Below are positions 19,833 to 32,673 of a stretch of 64,000 nucleotides of DNA, in pieces. The stretch is taken from assembly GCA_964058805.1 (NCBI GenBank), contig CAXKVV010000081.1, forward strand, positions 372,001 through 436,000. The letters are read 5' to 3'. The notes under the pieces were generated by a model. That model worked only from the letters and a program-made list of their open reading frames with translations, was not told the DNA's origin and made no database searches. Position numbers and translations under genes: made by a program. Numbering within the stretch: the stretch's first letter is position 1; each line of letters opens with the position of its first letter. Source of the stretch: Schoenoplectus triqueter (taxonomy: Eukaryota; Streptophyta; Magnoliopsida; Poales; Cyperaceae).

Positions 19833-22800
19833 CTATGGGCCCAAAAAGCGGGACTCCAACTCTAATAGCACAGTACTAATAGTCTCTAAATGAGTATGGA
19901 GGGAGTGCCTATCCTCCTCCGAAGCTGCCTCGAAGTCCAAGAACTGAGCGAAGGCACTATCCCGGACGCTCGTGTGAATCTGCAGCTCTGGGAGACGTCC
20001 CGCTAGATGTCGGGAGAAGCCCTCCACCGATGATCTGTGGTCCTCTAGCTCCTGCACGAGCAGTCGAGCGGGCCCACCACTAACTCCCATGGAGCGGAGA
20101 GTGGCACAAGAAGAGAGCCGCTGAAGGTAGTGGAGTCGAGTGGCCTCCAAATGCCTGCGTAGCTCATGAATCTCCAACTCGTGCTGATAAACGAGAGAGC
20201 TCGCATCCTGGTAAGCCCTGAGCAGCTCCTCACACCTCCTAGAAATGAAAGTGCTCTCGAGACGAGGTGCAATGAGTAGAGCTGGCGCGATGGTATCCCG
20301 CATCAGCCCATACCAGTCAAAAGAGAAACCACTGGGCAGAGAGTCCAAGATCTCGAAATCTAGCGGATAGCCTCCGAAGAAGGTATCCCGGAGTGCATCC
20401 GCCAACGCGGCCAAGGCGAGCTGCACATCCCTCGATGAAACATCTGCAAGTAAAATAAATGGGTTAGACGAATTGTTATAACCAAAGAGGAAATAGAAGG
20501 AAGAAAAGATCTAACCTATCGCCTCGTCGCCTGAGACAGGCGGGACTGAGTTAGGAATAGGGATGTCGGTCGCCTCAGGAGGACCTGCAGGTGTACCAGA
20601 CCCGGCTACAAAATAAAATGAAAAAAACATAAACACATGGAAAAATAAAATACGGGCGAATAATAAAAGAAATATAAGGTACCGGAAGAAGCATGAGGCT
20701 CGGCGAGACCCTCGCTAACCGGAACCTCTGTCTCTGGGCTGTGGAATAGCTGCTCCACCAGCCAACTCTCATCCAACTCTGAGTCATAATCGACTGCAAC
20801 CCGCTCAGTCGAGACTCTGCTATCTGTGGCCATGAGAGGCTGCCCATCGGGAGATGAAGAAGCATGAGATGGCCCTCCCTCAATCAATAATGGCTCGTCG
20901 CCTGCGGGCACGACATCCAATGGACTCCCCTGCTCTAAAGAAGCCTCCTCTGGTCGTGCAAGAGTGAGCACTGGCCCCAAAACCACATCGAACGAGTCAC
21001 CATCCCCGGTAGGCACCAATAAAATCGACGGTGAAGCAGGACCGTCATGAAAGAAAGGCTCCGAGCGGTGTGGAGATGCCATGTCATCGGCCTCAGGGTC
21101 TGTAAAATATACATGTAAGAATGAAAATACTAGTGCATGCTGGCAACTAGGTATTAAATGAAGCACACGAACCTGCGACGGCAAGGTCGGTGCAAAACCC
21201 TGGAATAGCAGTGCTCACAGGCGCCGATAAATCTGCTATGATATCGTCTCGGGTAGCCTCCACAGGAGATGTCCCATGAGCTGAAAAATAAACCCTAATC
21301 AGAGATGTAAATGAAGTGCGCCCGAATAAGGATAGGCGAGTCAGTAAAGAAAATCACCCGGAGTGGGAGAAGGGAGAGAAGATGGATAAGACGGCTGAGA
21401 GGCGCCGTCTCGATCTCTCCCCATGGTAGCTGGAGCCGGTGGCTCGACGTGTGGCTGAGAATGAACGCCAACTACTCGTGAACGAGGGACCGAGAACCCG
21501 GGCTCCGCGTGATCATACTCATAAGCCAGCTCTGAATCAAAGAAGAATTGGTCGAAATGAGATGAGGCTTATCGAAAAGAAATAACCTAAAGGGATGATG
21601 AAGCATACCTGTGAGAATGGTCCTAACGGGAGCATGAGAAAACCGGCTGTCTAAACCCTGAAAGTCGACAGGCTCTACGGCAATGGCCGGAAAAGGGCTG
21701 CGATCACGCGAAACGGTGCCATCTAATAGAGGCTGGCCATCTCGCGGACATGTACTCCGGACGACCACCGGAGGGGTATATGACTGATAAGAGCGAATGG
21801 TCTCATAATACCACTGCTGATAACGCCTCGTGAAGGTGGAAGTCCTAGAGGTGGATACCATCTGATAGCGAGTGCCTGTGCCTAGTCGGAAGAGGTGAGT
21901 GTAACACCATCCGATACCCTCCAAATCAGCCGCCAATGATATAGGGCGGAGAAGAGGCGCTGGAATATCCTGATCCAAGCCGAACTGATGTGCACATCTA
22001 TGTGGCGAATAGGGCTCGATGAACATATAATCGCCCAATCTGAGAGGAAGAAAGCCCTGACGAATACTGATCAGGTGCTCCAAATCAATAGGCCTGGCTC
22101 GAATGCTAGAAGAGTCAGAAGAGGGAACTCTGCTGTCAATCACCATCCTGTCAGCAACCCTAGATGTCCCACGAGCCACTGATCTGTCTCGAGAGAAGCG
22201 CAAATGGTCTCGGCTCCTGAAGAATCTGTACCGGGCAGCCTCCGGAGTCAATGAAGCTGGCTGCACCCCAGCCAAGTCACTCAGTAAGGGTAGACGATCT
22301 CGTAGCGTGACCGCCATGCCGGGATCATATGAACCAGACCAATGTAAATGGAGCCATCCGCTAATCAGATGCCACGGGATCAGCTCCTGGCACTGTGAAG
22401 GACTGCGAGATGAAGTCAGACCGCGGAGGCACCTGTAAATGTTGGCCAGTACAGGCACGGCCAAAGAAATCCTGTCGCCACGCGCGATCAGGCTCGCCAT
22501 AATGAACACCGAAGGCCGAATGGTGTATGCGGGGGAGCTAGGTAATAAGAAATAGCAAATCCACCAAGAGATGAAGGCGGTCAGATAAGTCTCCCGATCC
22601 ACGTCATGTGAACACAGGGTATCCTGAGATGGGATAGGGCCGTCACGATGAATCTCGAGCCGACCTGTACCAAATGGATCTCTGGTGGAAGCCAGACCCG
22701 TAGGGCGAGTGTGGACCCGATCGGTGAAATAGGCGATCCAATGTCTGAACGGAACTCCGGGATGCCCCCTCCGTAGATGATGGTAAATCTCGTAAATCCT

Positions 22801-23487
22801 ATGCAAAGAAGGCGGGAATCGAGTGAAGTCCCCCGAGTCAGCGGGCGAGACCATGAACTCGTCATAGAAATTGCCGAAGATCGGCAGCCCGGTCAACTGC
22901 TGTATCTCTAGGAGGGTCGGAGTCAGCTCCCGATCATCGATGAACAGAGTATTAGTGGAATAGTTCCACCTCTCACAAAAGGCCCGTAGCCAGGGTGTGT
23001 CGATATGATAATGAAACATCGACAAGAAAACCGAGTCATATATCCCGGCTCGCCTGAGCAGAGTCCCCTCCCGCATGAGCACGTATCGGGTCCACTCTAG
23101 CTGATATCCATGGCACTCTAAGGGAGTGATGAAAGGGGCAGTGGTCCATCTATAAGCCTCCCCGTCTATAATCTCCTTGCCCAGGAGATGTGTCAAAGGA
23201 GCCGAAGAAGCGACGCCTAAAGGCTGAAGGGGCATGATGTCATGAGGCTGATCATCCCTGAAGAATAAACCGCCGCCTCGCGGGTAGACAGGAGTCGCTC
23301 GGATGGCTGAGACGAGAGGAGTCCAATCGCTAGGATCCTCATAAAAAGAATGATAATGACCCAAGGGGCGACGCGGAATGGCGTCATGAGAAAGAACTAC
23401 AATACCCGAAGAAGAGAAGACGTCATGAGAAATGAAGTGATGAATAATAAGGAATAATGCACCAAGACAAGCCTTTCGAGCGTTCAA
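19833..23487 (-). CDS. Antisense six-exon gene, plant-mobile-domain-like protein with coiled-coil tail
   Basis: Encoded opposite to gag-pol. Proposed exons (minus strand): 23487-21609, 21531-21358, 21280-21173, 21099-20683, 20605-20516, 20443-19833. The five introns (77, 77, 73, 77, 72 nt) have GT-AG ends and are all phase 1; the joined 3,279 nt stay open to the stop at 19833. The frame begins at a TTG; the first in-frame ATG is 23235 (1,008 residues), so the true start is unsettled and an upstream exon is possible. Exon 1 resembles the plant mobile domain: RAGIYDSVFLSMF, FCERWNYSTNTLF, ELTPTLLEIQQLTGLPI, then TIRPSVFIMASLIARGDR. Exons 2-5 encode a Pro/Ser/acidic linker; exon 6 is Leu/Arg/Glu-rich and looks coiled-coil. 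PMD proteins (MAIN/MAIL1 type) act in nuclear gene silencing, and PMD copies are known in plant TEs. The role here is unknown. Confidence 0.75.
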
Positions 23488-23511
23488 GACTCGTCTTGGT
23501 GGGTGGCTCTT
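23461..23511 (+). other. Inverted repeat and presumed polypurine-tract region before the 3' LTR
   Basis: ACCAAGAC (23461-23468) and GTCTTGGT (23493-23500) form an 8-bp inverted repeat ending 11 bases before the 3' LTR. The G-rich GGTGGGTGG just after is the only purine-biased tract available as plus-strand primer, and it is weak compared with usual polypurine tracts. The segment also covers the presumed 5' end of the antisense gene. Confidence 0.45.
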
Positions 23512-26500
23512 TGTTTACCCTTGAAAAGTTTCAAGGATGAATGGATGAATAAATGAAATAAATTGATGATAAAATCATAAGAAAGGGGAAGAAGAGAGAG
23601 AGCAGTGGAAAGGTGGCCCACTGATCAGGAGAGGTCGCTGCCTAACCCCGGAACAAATCCATTAGTCCCACAGCGGAATGTTGGGCATGAAGTGAAGAGT
23701 ATAAATACCCCGCTATTCTCTATCCACTCAGCATGAGTGACACCCAAGAAGATCGAGGGAGAGAGGAGACCTCTTGGGTGTCACCATGTGATTATATCTT
23801 TTCTGACAAGTGGGACCCACATGGCAGTCCCTTATGAGCAGCTCCAATGACATGGACCTAGCCTATTTTGCTAAGAGAGCTAACCAACCCGGAACAGAGG
23901 TTAAGCATTAATCCCACAATGGAATAATATGGTGAAAGACGAGGATATAAATACTCCACCACCTCCTACTCATTCGAGGTGGCTGACCCTCGGGAGATTT
24001 AGGAGAGAGAAAATCTCCTGATGGGTCAGCCATTTGATTATATTTTTTTCTGACAAGTGGGACTCACCTGGCAGCCCCTTGTAGATGAACTTAATAGCAT
24101 AGCCTATCTGATGAGTCATCCATATGACCATTTTCACTGACAGGTGGACCCCACACCTCAGTGACCTATTGAAGGAGTCAGAATTGAACCCTAGAAATCT
24201 GCCTTTGAAGCTAACCCTAGAAAGGAGCTGAAGCAGTATAATCCCTATGCTACATGAAATGATGTCAATGCCAAGCTAGCATTTTGATGCAACTAGTCAT
24301 GAGAAATTCCAAATGTGATTTTGCTTTCAAGGCTGACCTGGTGCCAAAGCTGCGAGCAACCACCTAACAATGCTTTGATTTGTGTCAATTACTGATAAGT
24401 AGTCAGTTCTTTGACCAAGTCACCCTCATGTTAAGGGATTGAAAGTCAATTTCACAAGACTGATCAGGTGCCAAAGCTGGGAGCAACCACCTGATCAAGT
24501 CTAGATTTGTATTAATTGCTGATAAGTAGTCAGCATTTGATCAAATCAAGCCCTAATGGATATCAATATAAGTCTAATTGGTATTTAGTTAGGGTGGTTT
24601 CTGCAAGAGGGAGATAATTGGCAGAGACACAGAGCTACAATTGAGATCAGGGATTAATTCATAAGGAATATTAGGGTTTTATGGACAAAAGAATTTTTAA
24701 TCCAGAGAAGGAGGGGTAAAAATGGAATTAAAAATTACAGGGATGATCATCATGAATTTAGGGATTTTTGGTGAAATTTTCATAATTCTTGGATAAGTGG
24801 AGCTATCAGAATAAATTCAAGGAAAATAAAGGCAGATTAAATGGATTAATCAGAGGCTGAGATTTGATCAAGGCAGATCTGGGTGCAAGTTGGGGGTGAT
24901 AGCAGCTCTGGGTACAAACTGGGTGCAAGAAACACAGAGGGAATAAAATAAGCGAAGAGAGAGGGTGTGCCACGTGGCAGCCTCTCATTGGGCCATGTCA
25001 GCAAGTGGGCCCCACCCAGGTATGAGTCACTGACAGGTGGGCCCCACCTTAGTGCCACGTGGCAGACAGCCAGTGGGCCACCTCACCACCCTAGTGCCAC
25101 ATGGCACCACACCAGAGGTCCACTTAACCCAACCCTGTGCCACATGGCACAGCCAGAGGAGGCCACCTCACTACCCAGTGCCACATGGCTCTACCTTACA
25201 GGCCCACCTCATCTCTGCACTTACCACATGGCAGCACACAGAGTGAGCCACCTCAGCAGCTAGATGCCACATGGCACTTCTCCATTGGTCCACCTCAGCT
25301 ATGTGGGCCCCACCATGCCATAAGATGACTGACAAGTGGGCCCCACCTTAGTGCCACGTGCCATGCATTAACTGGTGCCATGTCATCGTATAGTATACAC
25401 AGGGGTTACAGGTGGCTCCATTGGATTGGTACAAGTCAGCAGATGACAACACACATGGCATTACTAGGCAGAGCCACATCACCCACCATTTACAGATCAT
25501 TAGTGTTAAGGATTTGTTTAACAAGCAATCAACCAATCAGGAAGAGCCACCTCAGCATATTAGCATTAATCAGTTGCTAACCTCACAGGTTTAAACGCTT
25601 AAACCTTACAGATGGGACCCAGTAGTCAGGTGGATAAGGCTAGGATCACAAGCTATAGATATAAACCGAGTCTATTCATCCTATCTATCCAACTCAGCGC
25701 AAATGAATTTAAACAAAGGAAGAAAAGGAAGGTGAACCTGGTGCATGAGCTCTAGACCACTGCCCCCTTTCTCTCCTGCGTGTTGGTGTGTGTGTGCCGT
25801 GTGCATCCAAGCCGGCGGAAGAACCTTCTCCCTCCCTCTTCTTCTCGCCATTGCCCGATTCAAGCACATCTCGCGTTTTTCGCTTCCCCTGGCGTCTCAC
25901 CATGACTGTAGGTGATCAAGGAGATGATGATGATCAGGCGATGATAAGACAAAGGCTTTGATGAATTAATTAGTAATATGAGGTGAATTGAGAGTCGAAT
26001 TAAGTGATACCTGAAAACAAGCCGAAGAAGAATGGATGAATTGACACTACGGAGATAAAATTGCGTGACAAGATGGACCCTTTAGGGCAAGGCGACGCCA
26101 ATGGAGGTGAATTGATGAGGCAATTTGAAGTGTGAGATGCTAATTGATCAAAAGAAGAAAATGAGGCAGAAAAGGGATTAGTGAAATTGGAAATGGTGAA
26201 TGAATAAAAAAGCAGTCAGAGTAATCATGGAGTGTTTAAATAGTAAGTAATGACCTTGGGCCCGCTTGTCAGTTGAGTTATGTGAGTAATTGAGAGTGTG
26301 GAGTCAAACCAAATCGCGGCACAGTCAAAAATCCTAACAGAAACGGTTATACGGCTGCAGCAACAAACACAAACTTATCTGGACCGTTAATTGAATTAGA
26401 ATGGAGGGTGAAGATGAACCCAAGGTGGCAATCCGAGTGAAAGGCAATTAACCAATCACAATTGTGATTAATCAGCCTAATTAGCCTATATAAACCAAAA

Positions 26501-29202
26501 TTGGCAGCAACAGTAAAAGGAGAGGGAGATACATACAGACATTCATATACATCCATTAGTAGAGCAATTGAGAGAGGATATACACTAGCAGTCGCCAATT
26601 ACAAAGAAGAAGAGAGATTACAAAGAAATCAATTGATTTAGATTACTATTCAGATTGAGAGGTTAGTTGTTCATGCATTCAATTGGCAATTCTTTTAATC
26701 TCTGTAAATGAATTTAGAACTTTGATATAGCTAGTTAAACAGTCAATTGATTTCTTTTCTGTTCTTGCTACTTTTCTTTAAGAATTTGTTCTATCTTTTT
26801 ACATTTTCTTTTCTGCATTTTCTTGTTCTTTCTTTAATAACCCTAATTAATAGTAATTGACTGAATCCAGTGAGCCACTGGCCCAATCACAAAGTGATTG
26901 GTGAGCCTTTAGGCCTGGATCAGTCAAGAGAGCATCAAGAAATCATAATTCAATTTCTATTACACTGTTTCTTTGTGATTTTTCATTTTCTATTCAATCT
27001 CCTTGCTTGTATTTGCATAACAGATGGGAGATGATGATCTTCTGTCTTCTAGTCATGTCAATTGTATAATCTCAGTTGGATGCATCAGTTAATTCTTATA
27101 ATTGTTCTGATTCTGACACAAATCAATAGGTTATTGAAGTTGTAGGGATAATTCATCATCATCTTAGTGAGCCACTGGCCCCAATAACACTTGGGTGAGC
27201 CTTTAGGCCTAAGAAAGATGATTTGAATACAATAATACGATAATTGTCAAGAATGAACTGGTATTGATCGATTCCGTGTACAATCTGTAAGCATCATGCC
27301 TTAAACACTTCATAACACATTAGGCCACTGGCCCTAGCTATGCCTAGGCGTGCCTTTAGGCCTGAGGAGTGCTAATTGGATGAATAAGGGCCATGAATTG
27401 AGTCAATTAAGATCGGTACCAACCGGTACCATGCATTGCCGTGTGGTGAGTTGCTTCAGCACCTTCAAGAACGAAAGGGAAGCCTCCTGCCCATCCTATA
27501 TCGCATATTCATGTTTAGACGATGCTTCTCGACCTTGTAATCATCAAGAACTTTGATTAATTCTGTCGAATTTGATGAAGAAAGCATTTCGGTACCGACT
27601 TTAACTGACATACTCGTCGGTGCTATCATACGAAGCCTGTCACCGCATGGATTTCCAATCAAAGACTACAGAGAGGCTCACTGAAGTGAGGCGACGCTAG
27701 GGCATAGGTCTGATCGGAGAAGGAGAGCTCCGGTCATCGGGAACGCCACCTAGCACGGATCTTGACACATCGGGAGGTCAGGGACTGAGAAGAGACCGTC
27801 TGCACGATTCTTGAAGTGTCCGTCAATCTTGAAGAATATTTGATGAACGGGATTTGGCAAGAGTTCGAAAATTTAAAACGAGAAAAGATCTGGGCCTTAT
27901 ACATATTAAACACGCATCTTAATTAAATCAAGCGGCCCAGATATGTTTAAACGTTTAAATAACAACTCTGTGCTAATCTGGGCCGTAGATCCATTAAACA
28001 CTCATCTCAAACTAATCTGGCGGCCCAAGTGAAGAAGAGAGTTAGAAAGATGCGCACCAATCTCGGAGTAGATCTGGCGGCCCAGATTAAGCCCATTAAT
28101 TAAATAATAACAGAATAGTAATAATATGAAATAAATAAATGATTTGAAAATGCTATTGAACTCCAAATTGACTCAAATTTGTTTCTAAAATTTTCTTATT
28201 TTTCATACTATTTTTCTGTACAATAATATTCCAGTTTTAAAAATATAATCATGATAAAACAATTTACAAGCAAAATACATTACATATATTGATATAATTG
28301 ACCTAGATTTGACTTGCCATTTTAAATACTATAAAAATTCCAAAAATACAAATAAAAATCATAAATAATAACTAGATATATTCTAGTGATTTTTCAAGTG
28401 ATTTTCCATTAAATAATGATGATAGTAATATGCTATAATAAACAATGAGATTAGCTATATTCCTTGATAAATAAAAAAATATGAATAATAATGAATATTA
28501 TGTTGATATTTTCTGTAAAAGAATAATAAAAATAAATAGCACAAAAATACAAAAATATCATGGTAATAAATAGTAAAATGCATTTTCTTTATAATAAAGA
28601 ATGATAATATAGTTTTATAATATGAATTGTATTTCTTTTGTTATTTCTATACAAATATACAAAAATATACTTTTGATGAATAAAATGTAATAAAAATAAT
28701 AGTTTTAATAAAAACATAATGAATTTCATCTCTTATGACTAATAATAAAAATCTTATACTTTTCTATAGATAATAAATAGAGATAATAAAAATAGATATA
28801 ATGAATAGTATAATAAATAGAATAGAATATTAGTAATGATTTCTTTTAGCTATTATAGATATTAAAAGAAATAATAATAAAATAATAATAATAATAAAAA
28901 TGATAATAGTAAAATAGTATAGCTAACCATCTTTTGATTTTGTAAATAATTCTTATCCTATTACTTTAGCTATTATAAGCATTTAAAAAAAATATATAAA
29001 TAAAACATAACCATCTTACTTTCTATTATTTTTGTAAGTGATTGTCTACAAAATAATAAGGTTTAGAAATAATAAAAAAAAAAAATAAAAATTCTATTAT
29101 TTTAGCCATTATAAAATCCCAAAAATATTAATAGCTACCCCTTTTCTTATTATTTATTTTTTTTTTGTAAATAATTTTCTACATAGATAAATAGAGTTTA
29201 AA

Positions 29203-29270
<68 letters not shown>

Positions 29271-30885
29271 GCATCTTCATGATAGAAATAATAATGGAAG
29301 ATATTACATAATAGACTTTGTGCATTTTAGAAATGAATAAACATGCTCACATAAGGAGTGTAGAGCCACATATGAATATTTGCACACATGACATGACATT
29401 TAAAGTGATTAGTCAAGACAAGAACATCTTGACGTAGGATGATTAAGGATTTAATAGCAATATGAGAAGATATGTCGAGACAAGAACATCTTGACATTTG
29501 ATGAATAATAATAAGATACGTCGAGACAGGAACATCTTGACGTGAGATGAATAAAGCTTTGATAGCAGCATGAAGAAGTATGTCGAGACAGGAACATCTT
29601 GACACCTGATGAAGAATAACCAGAGCTACGACACTAACATGAAGATATACGTCGACTCTGAAGAAGAAGAACATTACGATGTCCTAGAGAGGTGACATCT
29701 TAATGACTCGCTGCCATGAGCAAGTAACTCATGATTGAATACGCTCACACAAGGGGTGTAGGGCTACATAGTAATTTTGCACAAATAATGCAATACGTAG
29801 GATGATTAGTCGAGACAAGAACATCTCGACGCTCGTTGAAGATTGACCAAAGCTACGACATCAGCATGGAGAGATATGTCGACTTTGAAGATGAAGAACA
29901 TTACGATGTCCTAGCGAAGTGACATCTTAATGACTCGGTGTCGTGAACAAGTAATTCATGACCATTTGAACTGGCAAGGCTGAACTCGTCCGTCGATGAG
30001 TTTGTCTCCTGGCTCATTTCCCGAGAATGTGAGATTGAATCGGTCTGTTGGTAGATTCATCCACAAAACAGTGAATGTGAACCGTTCTGTAGGTAGGTTC
30101 CTTCACTTACACATGCCTCAATGTTGAACTGGCCCAGCGCTTCAGGTTTGACATTGTGTGCAATTGTGTTTCCTAGGTTTATGAATCGGCTTAGTGCTAC
30201 GAATTCATGATCTAGAAGATCGGTGAGAAGAAACACGTGGGCCATATCCACCCTTCTCCTGATTCACCAACCTCAAGATCAACCGGCTCAGCGCTTCGAG
30301 TTGTATTTTGTGTGATTGGTTGTTGACTAGTTAAGATTGAACCGGTCTGTTTGTAGGTTTATCTTCTAGATCAACAGAGGTAGAGTCGGTCTGTATGTAG
30401 ACTCACCTCAAGCCTCCTATGAAGAGATTAACCTGGTCTGTTGGTAAGGTTACATCTCGAGGTGGCATGGACTGAACCGATCTGTTTGTAGGTTCGTCCC
30501 CATAGGATAAAACCGATCTGTTTGTAGGTTTTGTCTTCCCTAGATTGAACCGGTCTGTTTGTAGGTTCATCTTCCGTAGACCCCGTTTTATAAACTTAGA
30601 CGACCACTTGACCATCTTTTAACTATACTATTTGCTTCTCTCTTTCAAAGATCCAGAGGTGCCTCGAGGTTCGTAGCCCAGGGTAATTAACGGTGGGGGC
30701 TTGCGCCCACCGGAATCTACAAGAACTCACAATCACTAAAAACCCCCTGAATATGCATCCAAATATCTCTAATCGGCAGAATCGGCCGACACCCATCAGA
30801 TGCACGCTCGGGAGGGATCTCCGTGTCCTTCTTCCGCAACCCATCGCCCGGCGGCGGTGCGGAGCGCGCGAAAAAGGGTCGCACA
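23512..30885 (+). repeat. 3' long terminal repeat, 7,374 bp
   Basis: Same length and nearly the same sequence as the 5' LTR, offset 22,024. It contains the same features: TATA/hairpin modules at 23700-23784 and 23946-24031, G-box palindrome array 24968-25363, palindrome plus TATATAAA 26454-26494, composite stem-loops 26861-27371, GTCRAGA hairpins 29412-29830 and the nine-hairpin array 29983-30569. It ends CGCACA at 30885, followed by the second GTTTC. On the minus strand this LTR is also the only sequence upstream of the antisense gene and may carry its promoter. Confidence 0.97.
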
Positions 30886-30890
30886 GTTTC
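30886..30890. other. Target-site duplication, right copy (GTTTC)
   Basis: Identical to 1483-1487; it marks the exact end of the retrotransposon. The hAT coding frame resumes directly after it. Confidence 0.93.
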
Positions 30891-32673
30891 ATCATAACAA
30901 AATGGTATCTGAGTTAAAAAAACAATATGTTGAACGAAAAAGTGAATTATTGGCCATATTTGCAGTTGCAACAAATAAAATATCAATTACATCTGATATA
31001 TGGACCGCCGGTAAACATGGTCTTAGTTATAGTTGTGTTACCGCCCATTATATTGATCATGATTGGATTTTACAAAAAAAAGTATTAAGTTTTCGAACCA
31101 TGAATTATCCGCACACCGCACAAATTATTTATCAAGCCATTATAAATGTATTGCATGAGTATAATTTGAAAAGAGATTTAGAGAACAAAATATTTTCAAT
31201 TTCTTTTGATAATGCAAGCAACAATATTAAATCTATTGATTATTTTACACGTGCACTAAACCCAATTTTGGATGGTAGAATGTTTCACCAAAAATGTGCA
31301 TGTCATATTCTTAGTTTAACTGTTAAGGCGGGTTTGAAGACAACTTCCGTCAATAATTTAATTTATAAATTTAAAGATGGTCTTCATCATATTTATTCTA
31401 ACAATATAAGAAAACAAGATTTTCATGCATTGTGTGGACGATTAAATTTGAGCAAGTTAAGAGTACCGTGGGACATAGATATACGTTGGAATTCAACATA
31501 TAGAATGATACACCGTGTCCTTCCATACAAACATGCTATAAGTGAGATCCTACGTAATTCACCCGAGGGATTATCCTTATTATGCTCCATGGAAGAATGG
31601 GATCAACTCGAACAACTTCACACATTTTTAGAAGTTTTCTTCAACGCAACCGTCCAACTATCATGCTCGTACATACCATCCGCTCATCAATTGCTTCAAC
31701 ATCTCTATTTGATATCCAAGGTTTGTTTTTTTTCGTCTTGTATTTATTTCGTTACAAATTTTAAGTTATTTCATTACTAATTTATTTTATTTTTTTTAAG
31801 GTGTACCATGATTTTGAGAATATAGATCTTCGTCGAATCGCGGAGGATGTGCACGGTGACTCACCTCTGTCACCAATTATAGAAGCCATGAGAGAGAAAT
31901 TCCTAAAATATTGGGATGAAGTTCCTCTCGTTATAATTCTTGCAAACTGTCTCCATCCTTCATTCAAGAAGAAGTATACTATAAGATTGCTTGAACGGTA
32001 TAAGAAGAATCTAAATTTACCACATATCGGGGAGGAACAACGTGTGACATCCGCATTGGAAGAAATGTTCAACCTATACAACACCCAACTTCATGCAAAC
32101 CAAACGAATCATCCATCTTCTTCGAATCCTCGTAATATTAGGTACTAAATTCTAACATATTTACAATATTCAAACTCATTATATTATTATAATATTATGA
32201 GACTAATATTTTTTTTTTTAAAATATGTTAGGAGCAATAGTCGGTCTGTATTATTGCGAGACTTGGAGGAAGATGACGACTCACAAATGCAAACTAATAT
32301 GAATGAATTAGTTAGCTATTGTTTAGGAAGTATGGAACCTGACGGTATTGACATCCTCGGTTATTGGAAGAGGAATGAAAATGCATATCCAACTCTCGCC
32401 ATGATGGCACGTGATATATTTGCCGTGCCCGTGTCAACCGTCCCTTCCGAATCCTGTTTTAGTTCAGCAAACAGGATACTAACAGATAAACGCAGCAGAT
32501 TGGGTGCAAAGACATTCGAACGACTCGTATGCTTGAAAGATTGGTTTGATGCAGAACAACGTAATCAACATGCACCCGTAGAACAATCATCCGGTGAATT
32601 TATGACAGAAGCAGATGGAGACTCAGATGGTATGCCCGAAAATGAGCTATGGTATATGAACTCGAATATTTAG
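30891..32673 (+). pseudogene. hAT transposase, catalytic and C-terminal dimerisation part (separated from N-terminus)
   Basis: Continues the transposase frame broken at 1487. Three exons: 30891-31720, 31801-32141, 32232-32673, with short AT-rich GT-AG introns (80 and 90 nt) and the stop at 32671-32673. Recognisable hAT features include SITSDIWTAG and YSCVTAHYI (RNase H-like core), the CACHILSLTVKAGL segment and a canonical C-terminal dimerisation region: GYWKRNENAYPTLAMMARDI followed by VPSESCFSSANRILTDKRSRL. Hence the 3' part is undamaged apart from being cut off from its promoter and BED finger by the retrotransposon. The Ac-like superfamily assignment is firm; the family within hAT is not determined. 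Confidence 0.88.

Larger units (their letters stand above)
1488..30885 (+). mobile_element. Complete Tat-lineage Ty3/gypsy LTR retrotransposon (29,398 bp)
   Basis: Structure in order: 5' LTR (1488-8861), primer-binding site (8867), gag-pol (9019-18108), non-coding spacer with a 240-bp tandem repeat, antisense PMD-like gene (23487 down to 19833), hairpin and 3' end, 3' LTR (23512-30885), flanked by GTTTC duplications. The domain order PR-RT-RNaseH-archaeal-type RNaseH-INT is the hallmark of the Tat group (Tat/Ogre/Retand-like). Tat elements are known for large size, extra or antisense ORFs and tandem repeats downstream of pol. The coding region shows no stop or frameshift, so the copy may be autonomous. 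It is inserted in sense orientation within the hAT transposase gene. Confidence 0.95.

Noticed and set aside
21472..21608. Unspliced C-terminal tail of the large antisense frame
   Set aside because: The tail lies in intron 1 (GTATGC to TTCAG); splicing gives a continuous frame with the next exon.
30800..30890. A gene starting in the LTR and reading into the hAT transposase
   Set aside because: The apparent fusion is a chance open frame across the LTR/hAT junction; the real frame enters from position 1487 before the insertion.
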